This document shows positions 14,496-22,808 of a DNA stretch of 46,122 nt, one piece after another. Numbering within the stretch: the stretch's first letter is position 1; each line of letters begins with the position of its first letter. Below the pieces are notes generated by a model. It was not told where the DNA came from, made no database searches, and saw nothing but the letters and a program-made list of their open reading frames with translations. Both the position numbers and the translations under genes were made by a program. The DNA is from an uncultured Fibrobacter sp. (GTDB taxonomy: Bacteria > Fibrobacterota > Fibrobacteria > Fibrobacterales > Fibrobacteraceae): contig CAMHOW010000012.1 of the NCBI GenBank assembly GCA_946186895.1, forward strand, positions 1 through 46,122, given 5' to 3'.

Positions 14496-17400
14496 ATGGA
14501 ACGTAGATTGAACCTGGCTAGCTTGATGGGCCTTGCTTTGCTACTTCTGGCAACTACAGTCGCCGCTGCGGACACCGGTTCGGGGACTGTTCCCGGAAAA
14601 AAGTTCTGTGTACAGTTTGGAGGTGACGATGGCAGTCATCTAGCCTTGTCCCAACAGCCCAGCAGTTATGACCCGCAACCAGGCAAAGTTGATGGCGAGG
14701 CGTATAGCGAGACCTGTTTTGACCTATGGTACGACACTTCCGTTGAAAACTACTATGATGAAGACAATGGCGCCTATACGACCTCCATTGAAACCCACTG
14801 TTCGGGGAACACCTGTATAGACGCCTTCTCCTATCTGGCAAGTGTAATGCAGTCGGCCCATAGTGGCATTAAACTGCTTACCGACATTGATTTTGGCGGT
14901 GTGAATGCGGACAGTTCCTGCGTTGTGGCGTTTAGGCCCTTGCCAAAGTCTAGTTACGGTCTTGAGGGCCAAAATAACACCATCAAGAACCTCTGCTTTG
15001 TGTTGAATACGTTGAGTAGTGCGTACACTGCGGATTATGAGGATGCGGCTGGTTCTGGTGATTCGTATGGCGTGGGATTCTTTTCCGAAACGAGTGGCGG
15101 TTCTATTTACGACCTCAATTTCGAGAACGTTTATATCAGGGTCGAGAATGAGGACCCCTACTATTCTGTGCCGACGGGTGTGCTGGTCGGTAAATTTGGC
15201 AATTCCTGGCCCAGCATAACGAATGTATCCCTCAAGAATGTGAGGGTTGTGGCTGCCTATGCAGGAGCCTTGGTTGGATCTGTGGCGGGCAATGTAGAAA
15301 TCGACAAGGTTTCGGGCGAAAACGTGGAAATTTTTGCCGCCGAGGGTACGATTGCCTCTTCTATGGATGGATCCAGTTATGATGAGTATTCGGATAACCT
15401 GACTGTTCGTCTGGGTGGTTTGGTCGGTAAGGCCTCTTCAGGGGCTAAGATTACCAATGTGGGTATTTCGGGCCTCAAGGTTCATTCCGATGTAGAGACC
15501 ATATCCCTGTTGCCCGAGGTGGTGGATCCTGTGTGCGACTACGACGAAGACCCTGATTGCGAAGAACCCCCCGTTACGGGAACTCCCCGAAATATATATG
15601 GGTATGTAGGTGGTCTAGTGGGAGCCTTGGCGGCCGACAACGCCGATGTTGCCATAGTCAACACCTACACCACAGGTGATATCTCCTATAAGGGCGGGGA
15701 TTACTATGTGGGGTTCCTTGCCGGTGAAATGAATCTTAATGTGGACAACGAAAATTATGCGGGCTACAACTACCATTACGGCATCACCGACTACCAGGCA
15801 GAAAATGTGGTGGGCTGGCTGTACATGGATGGTGATGATTTGTCTTCCTATTGGATAAGTGGCTATGGAAGCCTTGGAGGGAGTCACCCCCTGGGGGGCG
15901 GCCTCAACTACCGCAACTCCATTTCCGGAAAGATAGAGCCTACGAACTGTAGCAGTTCAAACACCCCCGTGTATATGGGGCCTTCTTACGGCTATCGCTG
16001 CGCGGTGCTCGACGGCAGCAATTACGGCGGTTATGTGGCGCCGGATTCCATGAAGACGGGTTCTTTCGCCTGGTGGTTCAATGGAGCGTCGACTGAGTTA
16101 AATATTCCGTCTTCCAGCGCTGGTTATCAGAAGTGGTCCCGCAAGGACGGAGTGAATAGCGGACTGCCGGTGTTTGCCACGGCAAGCCTTAAGCCTATCT
16201 ACCAGGTTTCTTTTACGGTGGACGAAAATACTTATGCAAGTTTGCCAGAGACAACCCAGGAGGCTTTGGATAATGTTGAGGTGTCTGTTGACTTGAGTAG
16301 GAATGGATCGAAATTGAAAGCTCTCACCAACTACACGGGCAAGCTTGCCAATACTACCTGGGCGGAAATCGCCGCACAGGTAGACAACAACGACTACAAT
16401 TGGAACTATCAAGACAAGAGCGGAAGGACTTTGCCACTTGTGGTAAAGGCCTCCTCTGTATATGGCTCGGATTTTGACCTTTCCCTCACGGGGAAGAAAT
16501 CTGTGAAGGTGTTCTACGGCTTTGTGGAGTCGTCCAATGGAGACTGGTTCACCCCTGTGGAGTCTTACGCCGAGTCTCACGCCGACCTTCTTGGCGGTGA
16601 TCCGTACTTCATGGGTAATCCGGTAACGGAGATCACCAGTGACAGTGTCTGGAGCAGGATACCCTATCTTGCGGTGTACAACGAACGCGAAGGTGCTTAC
16701 CAGTATTTCGAGTTCAGCCTGCGGAAAAAGACGGGTTGCTACGAAGCGGACTGGGGATATGATGAGCCGGTAGAACTATGTTCCTTCACAAGTGTGGACG
16801 TCTCTAGCGCGGGCCGGTTCTTTACCGATGGCCTTTCGGAGTTCTCCGATGGCGACACCCTCTACGTGGTTTACAGTGACTATCCTTCGACTTACGATCC
16901 GTCTGCGAACACAAGCGCCCCCGGTGGCTATCTGTTTGTGGCAGACCTCCATGGGAATGGCTTTGATCAAGGGAAAGCCAATGTCCAGGTGAAGGGCGTA
17001 GATGGCAGCGGTGATCGAGTGCTGTTCGGCTATTCTGAATACCTCGACATCCGTTCTGAGTCGGTGGAAAGTGTGCTGGATGCTCTTTCTGGTGTCAGCA
17101 GCACGATGAAAAATGTACCTTATTCTCCTTACGTGACTGTCGATTACCCGTCTTCGGCGTGGGAATCTGTGGACGATGTTGTAGCCCTTGTGGTGGTGGG
17201 GTATTTGAGTGCCTCTTCTGCCGACGATTGGGTGGTCGGTGTAACGGGCGCTTTGGCCGATACGCGTATGGAAGGCAAGCTCCCCAAAGACACCTTGGCC
17301 GCTCTGGAATCTCCGGACGAGATTTTACGTGAGATAAGGGCCAACGGAGAGGAAACCGTCCAATATGTCCGCTATCTGGCCGCGGACAAGGATGGCAACC

Positions 17401-20400
17401 TGGACTTGACGAACCTGTTTGCTGCCTTGGAACTGGCAAAGAAAGCTGAATACAGGTTCGAGTACCCTGTTTTCGTAGGCTTCTTGCCGCGGACTAAGAC
17501 CGTTACTTATCAAGTGACCTTCGATTTTGATATGCAGGACAAGAGTTCTTTCTACGTGGCTAATCGTTGGCTGGAGGAGGATCCCTTCCCGAAAAGGACC
17601 TATACCAAAGAGAATGCGTCTGGTGCGTTTATAGGGGATAATGGCATAGGCTTGTTTAGTCTGGATGCGTGTAGCCAGAGATTGTGGTCGTTTGTTCCTG
17701 AATCAAATCGTTTTTCTAGTGACACGTTGTTCGATGGAATTTACGGAATGGAAAAGCTTTTAGAAGCGCACGAGAGAGTCTATGGTGTTCCTCCCTATAC
17801 CGTGAATAAGGATGGCTCTAGGTCGCTGACGGTTTATGCCGTTTGGCAAAGAGATCCGAACGAATGTAGAGGTTGGCCCAACCGTACGCGTATGGCCCAA
17901 GGGGATCAGAATCAGGTGTTAGTATGGAATAATGCCGTTATCGAGGACAAGTCCACCTTGGGTAACGTGGTATTGCAACAGAAATGGAGAGGAGACACCC
18001 TGCGGCATGTTTCGACATCTCTGAATGAAGGCGTGACCGGTATGTATGTGCCTTATGCGGATTCCCTGGACTATGTCTTTGAAGTATATGCCGATGGATA
18101 TCCGGGTTATGAAGTCGATGGCGACATCTTGTTCTCGAAGCAGGGTGAGTACGATGACGAACCGACGACTATTAAGCTCAAGGAAGGTGATACGCTGAGA
18201 CTTGGTGGTTTCGGTCTTACCGATTATACCATGTGGTTCTCTGCCGGTTATACCTACAAGAAGTTTACTATCCAATTCGTGACGGGCAAGGCGGATGTGT
18301 TCTACGGTGAAAATTCTGATTCCGTGGGCGTCTACAAGCTCGAAGACGAAGACGAATCCATCGACCTTCCGTTCTGGGTCTATACCGAGGATAACTGTGT
18401 AGAGGGCTGGAAGGTGTATTCTGAGCTTGCCCTGGACGATGATTCCGAGAAGATTAATCCCAGAGAACAGGAGGATGGCAGCGATGCCGACTGGAACCCC
18501 GATTGCGAGGGTGATCCTAATTGTGAACACATAAGGCCTGATAATTGGGCGGTTGCTTACGAAGTCTTCAATTTTGCACTATCGGATGAACTGGATAGGC
18601 AAAATGGCAAGCGCCTGGAACGGTACCCCTTGTACGCATCGTGGGTTGATGCGGAGACTTGCGTCAAGGAACTTAGTTACAAGCAGGCTAAGCTGACTGT
18701 TTCTGAGAACGGGCTTGTGGCATTCAAGGAACTGAAACGCGATGCCAAGGGCAAGGTCATCAATTCCCAGGTGCATGAGTTTGCCAAGGATAGTACCATG
18801 TTGCTGCCCTACTACGTGAAGGGCTCGGACTTCGTTGTCGTGGGAATGCCTGCAAAGGGCTTTATCTTGGATTCCTTGGTCATGACCCTGGACGGCAAGC
18901 AGTACGTGTACCACGAAGGGGATACCCTTTCGGGATACATTGCCAAGGCAACCTTCGCCGCTTACTTTATGCCGGAAAACCCCACGCCGGCCAAGTTTGC
19001 CAAGGCGGAGCTGCTGCACTCCGGTGGCGCCGTGCAGTTTAAGTTTACCACGAACGAGTTCGGTGCATCCGGTGCATCTGTCAAGATTGTCCTAGAAGAC
19101 GACGATGGCGAGGTGGTTGCGGATACCGTGCTTGCGGTTACGGAGACGCCTTATACGGATTCCTGGGAATACTACCCTCTGCGTGCCGGAAACTATCTGC
19201 TGACGGCTACGGTCAAGAACAGCAAGACCTCCGATGTGTTCGAACGTGATTTCGAGGTGAAGTCCTCCATTGTCGCCAAGGAAGATGGTTGGCAGATGCT
19301 CTCGCTTTCTAACGTCGTTATGGATTCCGTGACTTGGGATAACGATATCCGTTTCTACTGGTGGGACGATACCAAGAGCTATGGTACTTTCTGGCATTAC
19401 CAGAGATTGATGGACGAAGACGAAGTCGACAATCTGACGGGTTACTGGTACAGTTCCTTGAAGGGTCGCCCCCTTGTGCTCCGGAACGACATGAATCCGC
19501 CTAAGGACCCTGTGGTTTGGACCATGGACAGCGTCTACACCGGTTGGAACATGGTGGCGAACCCCTACGGCTGGGCTGTGGATCTCTATGGTGAAAACCA
19601 GGACAAGAAGAAGTCCGCTACCGAAAAACCCGATGTAGAATTCTGGAGCTGGAATGACAGCACGGGTTCTTACGAAGAAGTAGATGTGGTCGGCCCCTAT
19701 GCAGCCGTGTGGGCAAAGGTCAAGGGCCCGAGCCAGTGGAAGCTGCCCGCCAAGCCCACCTTTGTATCGAAGGTTGACGAGGATGGCAACGATTCCCTGG
19801 TGGAGCCTCTGAAGAAGACGGTAGAGTTGGCCTCCAACCATAAGGGTTGGGCTATCCGTGCCGTGTTGCGCGATGCCAAGGGCAAGCGCGACGGCTGGAA
19901 CATTATGGGTGTCGCCGAATCTGGATGGAACTCTGAAGAGCCTCCTGCAGGCATGGGTGACCGCGTGAACCTGTCCATCAAGGAAGGCAACAAGGCCCTG
20001 GCCAAGTCCTTCAAGCCGGCCTCTGGCGATAGCTACGAATGGACTGTTTCTCTGGATGCCTCTGGCGATCGTGCAGGTTACCTGCATTTCGAGGGTATCG
20101 AGAACCTGAGGGCCGCAGGCCTCAAGGTGTTCGTGACAGTGGACGGCACCACCACCCAGATGGCCGAGAACGATACCCTGAAGGTGGCTATCGGAAGCCT
20201 CGCCAAGACGGCGACAGTCCGTGTGGCACCCTCCGCCCGTACCATTGTGGCCCAGAAGCTGAACGGCCTCCGTGCCTTCCAGGCGGGTAATTCCCTCCAG
20301 GTGGGCTTCCAGGTCTCCGAAAGCCTGGCCGGTGCCAAGGCCTACGTAGAGATTCTCGACATGAAGGGCAAGGTCCTGTCTTCGACCTCTGGAACCGCCG

Positions 20401-20507
20401 TGTCTGGCTCTAACGCCATGACCCTGCAGGCCCCGAGGTCTGGACTCTATATGGTCCGTGTCCGCGTGGGCAGCAAGCAGGCCGCCGGCTCCATTGCTGT
20501 GAAATAG
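14496..20507 (+). CDS. Giant exported protein with GLUG-type and InlB-like repeats and a C-terminal sorting domain
   Basis: 2003 residues from the ATG at 14496, where GGAGAGAGG lies 5 bases upstream; an ATG eight codons earlier lacks this. Signal peptide MERRLNLASLMGLALLLLATTVAAA. The N-terminal third is a beta-helix-like region with GLUG-type motifs (RLGGLVGKASSGAKITNVGI near 305; YVGGLVGAL near 370; YVGFLAGEM near 402). Around 1001-1112 is an InlB B-repeat/Listeria-Bacteroides-like unit (YQVTFDF ... LTVYAVWQRD). Around 1590-1750 a Trp-rich module (TGWNMVANPYGWAVDLY, EFWSWNDSTGSYEEV) resembles those in type IX secreted proteins. The last 80 residues (NGLRAF ... GLYMVRVRVGSKQAAGSIAVK) are a sorting tail. 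Probably a surface adhesin or matrix protein; no catalytic motif recognised. It is monocistronic, with its own terminator. Confidence 0.88.
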   Translation: MERRLNLASLMGLALLLLATTVAAADTGSGTVPGKKFCVQFGGDDGSHLALSQQPSSYDPQPGKVDGEAYSETCFDLWYDTSVENYYDEDNGAYTTSIETHCSGNTCIDAFSYLASVMQSAHSGIKLLTDIDFGGVNADSSCVVAFRPLPKSSYGLEGQNNTIKNLCFVLNTLSSAYTADYEDAAGSGDSYGVGFFSETSGGSIYDLNFENVYIRVENEDPYYSVPTGVLVGKFGNSWPSITNVSLKNVRVVAAYAGALVGSVAGNVEIDKVSGENVEIFAAEGTIASSMDGSSYDEYSDNLTVRLGGLVGKASSGAKITNVGISGLKVHSDVETISLLPEVVDPVCDYDEDPDCEEPPVTGTPRNIYGYVGGLVGALAADNADVAIVNTYTTGDISYKGGDYYVGFLAGEMNLNVDNENYAGYNYHYGITDYQAENVVGWLYMDGDDLSSYWISGYGSLGGSHPLGGGLNYRNSISGKIEPTNCSSSNTPVYMGPSYGYRCAVLDGSNYGGYVAPDSMKTGSFAWWFNGASTELNIPSSSAGYQKWSRKDGVNSGLPVFATASLKPIYQVSFTVDENTYASLPETTQEALDNVEVSVDLSRNGSKLKALTNYTGKLANTTWAEIAAQVDNNDYNWNYQDKSGRTLPLVVKASSVYGSDFDLSLTGKKSVKVFYGFVESSNGDWFTPVESYAESHADLLGGDPYFMGNPVTEITSDSVWSRIPYLAVYNEREGAYQYFEFSLRKKTGCYEADWGYDEPVELCSFTSVDVSSAGRFFTDGLSEFSDGDTLYVVYSDYPSTYDPSANTSAPGGYLFVADLHGNGFDQGKANVQVKGVDGSGDRVLFGYSEYLDIRSESVESVLDALSGVSSTMKNVPYSPYVTVDYPSSAWESVDDVVALVVVGYLSASSADDWVVGVTGALADTRMEGKLPKDTLAALESPDEILREIRANGEETVQYVRYLAADKDGNLDLTNLFAALELAKKAEYRFEYPVFVGFLPRTKTVTYQVTFDFDMQDKSSFYVANRWLEEDPFPKRTYTKENASGAFIGDNGIGLFSLDACSQRLWSFVPESNRFSSDTLFDGIYGMEKLLEAHERVYGVPPYTVNKDGSRSLTVYAVWQRDPNECRGWPNRTRMAQGDQNQVLVWNNAVIEDKSTLGNVVLQQKWRGDTLRHVSTSLNEGVTGMYVPYADSLDYVFEVYADGYPGYEVDGDILFSKQGEYDDEPTTIKLKEGDTLRLGGFGLTDYTMWFSAGYTYKKFTIQFVTGKADVFYGENSDSVGVYKLEDEDESIDLPFWVYTEDNCVEGWKVYSELALDDDSEKINPREQEDGSDADWNPDCEGDPNCEHIRPDNWAVAYEVFNFALSDELDRQNGKRLERYPLYASWVDAETCVKELSYKQAKLTVSENGLVAFKELKRDAKGKVINSQVHEFAKDSTMLLPYYVKGSDFVVVGMPAKGFILDSLVMTLDGKQYVYHEGDTLSGYIAKATFAAYFMPENPTPAKFAKAELLHSGGAVQFKFTTNEFGASGASVKIVLEDDDGEVVADTVLAVTETPYTDSWEYYPLRAGNYLLTATVKNSKTSDVFERDFEVKSSIVAKEDGWQMLSLSNVVMDSVTWDNDIRFYWWDDTKSYGTFWHYQRLMDEDEVDNLTGYWYSSLKGRPLVLRNDMNPPKDPVVWTMDSVYTGWNMVANPYGWAVDLYGENQDKKKSATEKPDVEFWSWNDSTGSYEEVDVVGPYAAVWAKVKGPSQWKLPAKPTFVSKVDEDGNDSLVEPLKKTVELASNHKGWAIRAVLRDAKGKRDGWNIMGVAESGWNSEEPPAGMGDRVNLSIKEGNKALAKSFKPASGDSYEWTVSLDASGDRAGYLHFEGIENLRAAGLKVFVTVDGTTTQMAENDTLKVAIGSLAKTATVRVAPSARTIVAQKLNGLRAFQAGNSLQVGFQVSESLAGAKAYVEILDMKGKVLSSTSGTAVSGSNAMTLQAPRSGLYMVRVRVGSKQAAGSIAVK

Positions 20508-20536
20508 GGCTGTCGCTTACATTTGACTTACAAAGT

Positions 20537-20565
20537 AGCCCCCGCCTAAATCGGGGGCTTTTTTT
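20537..20565 (+). terminator. Rho-independent terminator after the giant exported protein gene
   Basis: AGCCCCCG / CGGGGGCT, 8-base perfect arms followed by TTTTTTT. Lies 30 bases past the stop. Confidence 0.9.
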
Positions 20566-20590
20566 CATTGCCACCGGGGCCCATAATTTC

Positions 20591-20598
20591 TACATTTG
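20591..20598 (+). promoter_or_regulatory. TACATTTG box for the carboxylate transporter gene
   Basis: TACATT ends 10 bases before the ATG at 20607. A TTG at 20568-20570 lies 20 bases upstream of the box, matching the -33/-7 layout of Bacteroidetes promoters. No Shine-Dalgarno. Confidence 0.5.
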
Positions 20599-20606
20599 GG
20601 CCCACT

Positions 20607-22259
20607 ATGACAAAGGCTAAATTCATCAAGTTCATCATCGCGTCGATCCTTGCGATTGTCGCCCTCTTCTTGCCCTACGAATCCCTCGGGTTCGATGCCG
20701 CAAGCCCCATGGGAATCTTGAATCCCCTCGAAATTCGCGTCATCGGCGTTTTTGTGATGGCCGCCCTTTTCTGGATTCTCCAACCGTTCCCGATTTGGTC
20801 CACGTCGGTGCTGGTCATCGTGCTCATGATCGTGACCATGTCCGACTCTTCCCTGACGCCTTTCCGGGTGGACGGCGTGACCATGATCAGCCACAAGTCC
20901 ATCATGGCCACCTTCGCAAACCCCATCATCATGCTTTTCTTGGGCGGCTTCTTCCTCGCTGCTGCAGCCACCAAGTACAAGATGGACTTGAACCTGGCCC
21001 GCGTCCTTTTGAAGCCCTTCGGCAAGAACCCGAAGTTCGTGCTTCTGGGCCTTATGCTCATTACCGCCGTGTTCTCCATGTTCATGAGCAATACCGCCAC
21101 CGCCGCCATGATGCTTGCCATCCTCGCCCCGGTGCTCAAGCTCTTTGAACCCGATGACCGCGGTAAGGCCGCCTTTGCCCTTGCCATTCCCCTTGGCGCC
21201 AACATCGGCGGCATGGGTACCCCTATCGGAACGCCTCCTAACGCTATCGCCCTCGGTGCCCTGAACGACGCCGTGGCTCGCGGCGACCTGGTAGCAAATC
21301 CCGTGACCTTCGGTCAGTGGATGGCCTTCGGTATCCCCTACGTGATTATCCTCATGGTGGTGGCTTGGCTTCTTCTTCTCAAGATTTACCCCATCAAGAT
21401 GAAAGAGATGGTCCTGAACATCGAAGGGGCCGGCAAGTTCGACACCAGCCCCAAGGCAATCATCGTTTACATTACCTTTGTCCTTTGCGTGATTTTGTGG
21501 GTGACCGGTAAGAATGTCCACGGTATCAACGACAATGCCATCGCCATGATTCCTATGGCCGTGTTCGCCCTGACCGGAGTGATTACCAAGAAAGACCTGA
21601 ACGCCATGAGCTGGGACGTGCTCTGGCTTGTGGCCGGTGGCTTTGCCCTGGGCGTTGGCCTCAACGCTACGGGTCTTGCCGCCCACCTTATCAAGACCAT
21701 CCCGTTTGCAAGCTGGTCTCCGCTGGCCCTGATGATTGGCTGCGGCATTATCTGCCTCTTCATGGCGAACTTCATGAGCCATACTTCTACGGCCACCCTG
21801 CTTGTTCCGATTCTTTGCGCCGTGGGCATTGCCTGCCAGGACAACCTGGTCGGCCTGGGTGGCGTGACCGCCCTGTTGGTTTCTGTGGCCTTCGCAAGCT
21901 CTCTGGGCATGAGCCTGCCGATTTCTACGCCGCCTAATGCACTTGCCCACGCTACGGGTTATACTGACACGCGTGGCATGGCCATTACCGGCGTGGTCAT
22001 GGGTATCCTCGGCCTGATCGTGTCTTGGATCATGATGATTTTCCTTGCCAAGGTGAACTTCTTCGGTACGCCGGCTCCTAAGGCCGCTGAAGCCGCCCCG
22101 GCTGCTCCTGTTGCCGCTGAGAAGGTGGTGGAAGCTCCTGCCGCTGCTCCCGCAGCTGCTGCTGACACGGCCGCTGCTGTTGCCGCCGACTCTACGGTTG
22201 CCGTGAGCGCCGATACGGCCGCTAAGGTCGAAGTCGTCGACTCCGCCGTCGCGAAGTAA
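20607..22259 (+). CDS. DASS/SLC13-type sodium:dicarboxylate transporter with an Ala-rich C-terminal tail
   Basis: 550 residues, inner membrane, about 11-12 hydrophobic helices. The two family signatures are present: MSNTATAAMML (SNT 161-163) with GANIGGMGTPIGTPPNAIALG shortly after, and MSHTSTATLL (SHT 391-393, one residue changed from SNT) with SLPISTPPNALAHATG. These bind carboxylate and Na+, so transport of succinate, fumarate or malate is likely; in a succinate-forming organism either uptake or export is possible. Odd: residues about 488-550 form a low-complexity tail of Ala, Pro, Val and acidic residues that the family does not normally have. ATG at 20607 is preferred to an upstream TTG at 20568 that lies in the terminator region. 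Confidence 0.92.
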   Translation: MTKAKFIKFIIASILAIVALFLPYESLGFDAASPMGILNPLEIRVIGVFVMAALFWILQPFPIWSTSVLVIVLMIVTMSDSSLTPFRVDGVTMISHKSIMATFANPIIMLFLGGFFLAAAATKYKMDLNLARVLLKPFGKNPKFVLLGLMLITAVFSMFMSNTATAAMMLAILAPVLKLFEPDDRGKAAFALAIPLGANIGGMGTPIGTPPNAIALGALNDAVARGDLVANPVTFGQWMAFGIPYVIILMVVAWLLLLKIYPIKMKEMVLNIEGAGKFDTSPKAIIVYITFVLCVILWVTGKNVHGINDNAIAMIPMAVFALTGVITKKDLNAMSWDVLWLVAGGFALGVGLNATGLAAHLIKTIPFASWSPLALMIGCGIICLFMANFMSHTSTATLLVPILCAVGIACQDNLVGLGGVTALLVSVAFASSLGMSLPISTPPNALAHATGYTDTRGMAITGVVMGILGLIVSWIMMIFLAKVNFFGTPAPKAAEAAPAAPVAAEKVVEAPAAAPAAAADTAAAVAADSTVAVSADTAAKVEVVDSAVAK

Positions 22260-22284
22260 TACCATACGCATAGCTTTTGATACG

Positions 22285-22311
22285 GCCCCGGACTCGTTCT
22301 GGGGCTTTTTT
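22285..22311 (+). terminator. Rho-independent terminator after the carboxylate transporter gene
   Basis: GCCCC / GGGGC arms with an 11-base loop that can pair further, followed by TTTTTT. Lies 26 bases past the stop. Confidence 0.75.
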
Positions 22312-22312
22312 A

Positions 22313-22320
22313 TATCTTTT
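22313..22320 (+). promoter_or_regulatory. TATCTTTT -7/-10-like box for the four-gene operon at 22352
   Basis: The same TATCTTTT sequence is found at 28861 before the DUF4956 operon. A 31-base leader with GAGGTG precedes the ATG at 22352. Confidence 0.4.
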
Positions 22321-22351
22321 ATAAGCATTCATAGATCCAAGCGAGGTGAAA

Positions 22352-22801
22352 ATGAAAAGCATTTTAGGATTTATAATTCCGCTTGTTTTGACGGGTGTTG
22401 TTTTTTCTGCACCTTGCGATTCTGAAAACCAGAATCCCAATCCGGGCATGCCGTCAACTTCGTGCCAATATAGCATGACAAGTTACCATGTAGGTCTGCA
22501 GACGCATGGCCTATTCTTTATTGACAACGGCGAAAGCGTTGCACATGGTGGAAAAAACTACAAGATGCGCTTCTATGTGACATCGGCGAGTCCGGATTAC
22601 AATGCCATTCAGGCCCTGGCACAGACTGGATTCGCCTTTCAGGACCGGCTGAATGTCATTTTCCCGAACTTTTCCAGTAGCACAAATTTTGCCGGATCGT
22701 GCAGCGCGTTTGATAATGCCAAATGTTGCACGAACGTGGATAATGAAGGCAAACCGGCATATATGTATTGCCCGATTCAGGCCATAACGGTTCACAAGTA
22801 A
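22352..22801 (+). CDS. Small exported Cys-containing protein, unknown
   Basis: 149 residues from the ATG at 22352; a GTG two codons earlier overlaps the ribosome-binding site GAGGTG. Signal peptide MKSILGFIIPLVLTGVVFSA, cleaved near residue 20. The mature part has seven cysteines, including a CC pair (AKCCTN) and a terminal CPIQ, so it is probably disulfide-bonded. Aromatic residues are frequent (MRFYVT, HGLFFIDNG). I do not recognise the family. First gene of a tight operon: the next start is 7 bases past its stop. Confidence 0.75.
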   Translation: MKSILGFIIPLVLTGVVFSAPCDSENQNPNPGMPSTSCQYSMTSYHVGLQTHGLFFIDNGESVAHGGKNYKMRFYVTSASPDYNAIQALAQTGFAFQDRLNVIFPNFSSSTNFAGSCSAFDNAKCCTNVDNEGKPAYMYCPIQAITVHK

Positions 22802-22808
22802 AGCCTGC

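Noticed and set aside
20565..22328. A 587-codon minus-strand frame opposite the dicarboxylate transporter
   Set aside because: His/Gly-rich shadow of a clear membrane-protein gene, spanning its terminators.
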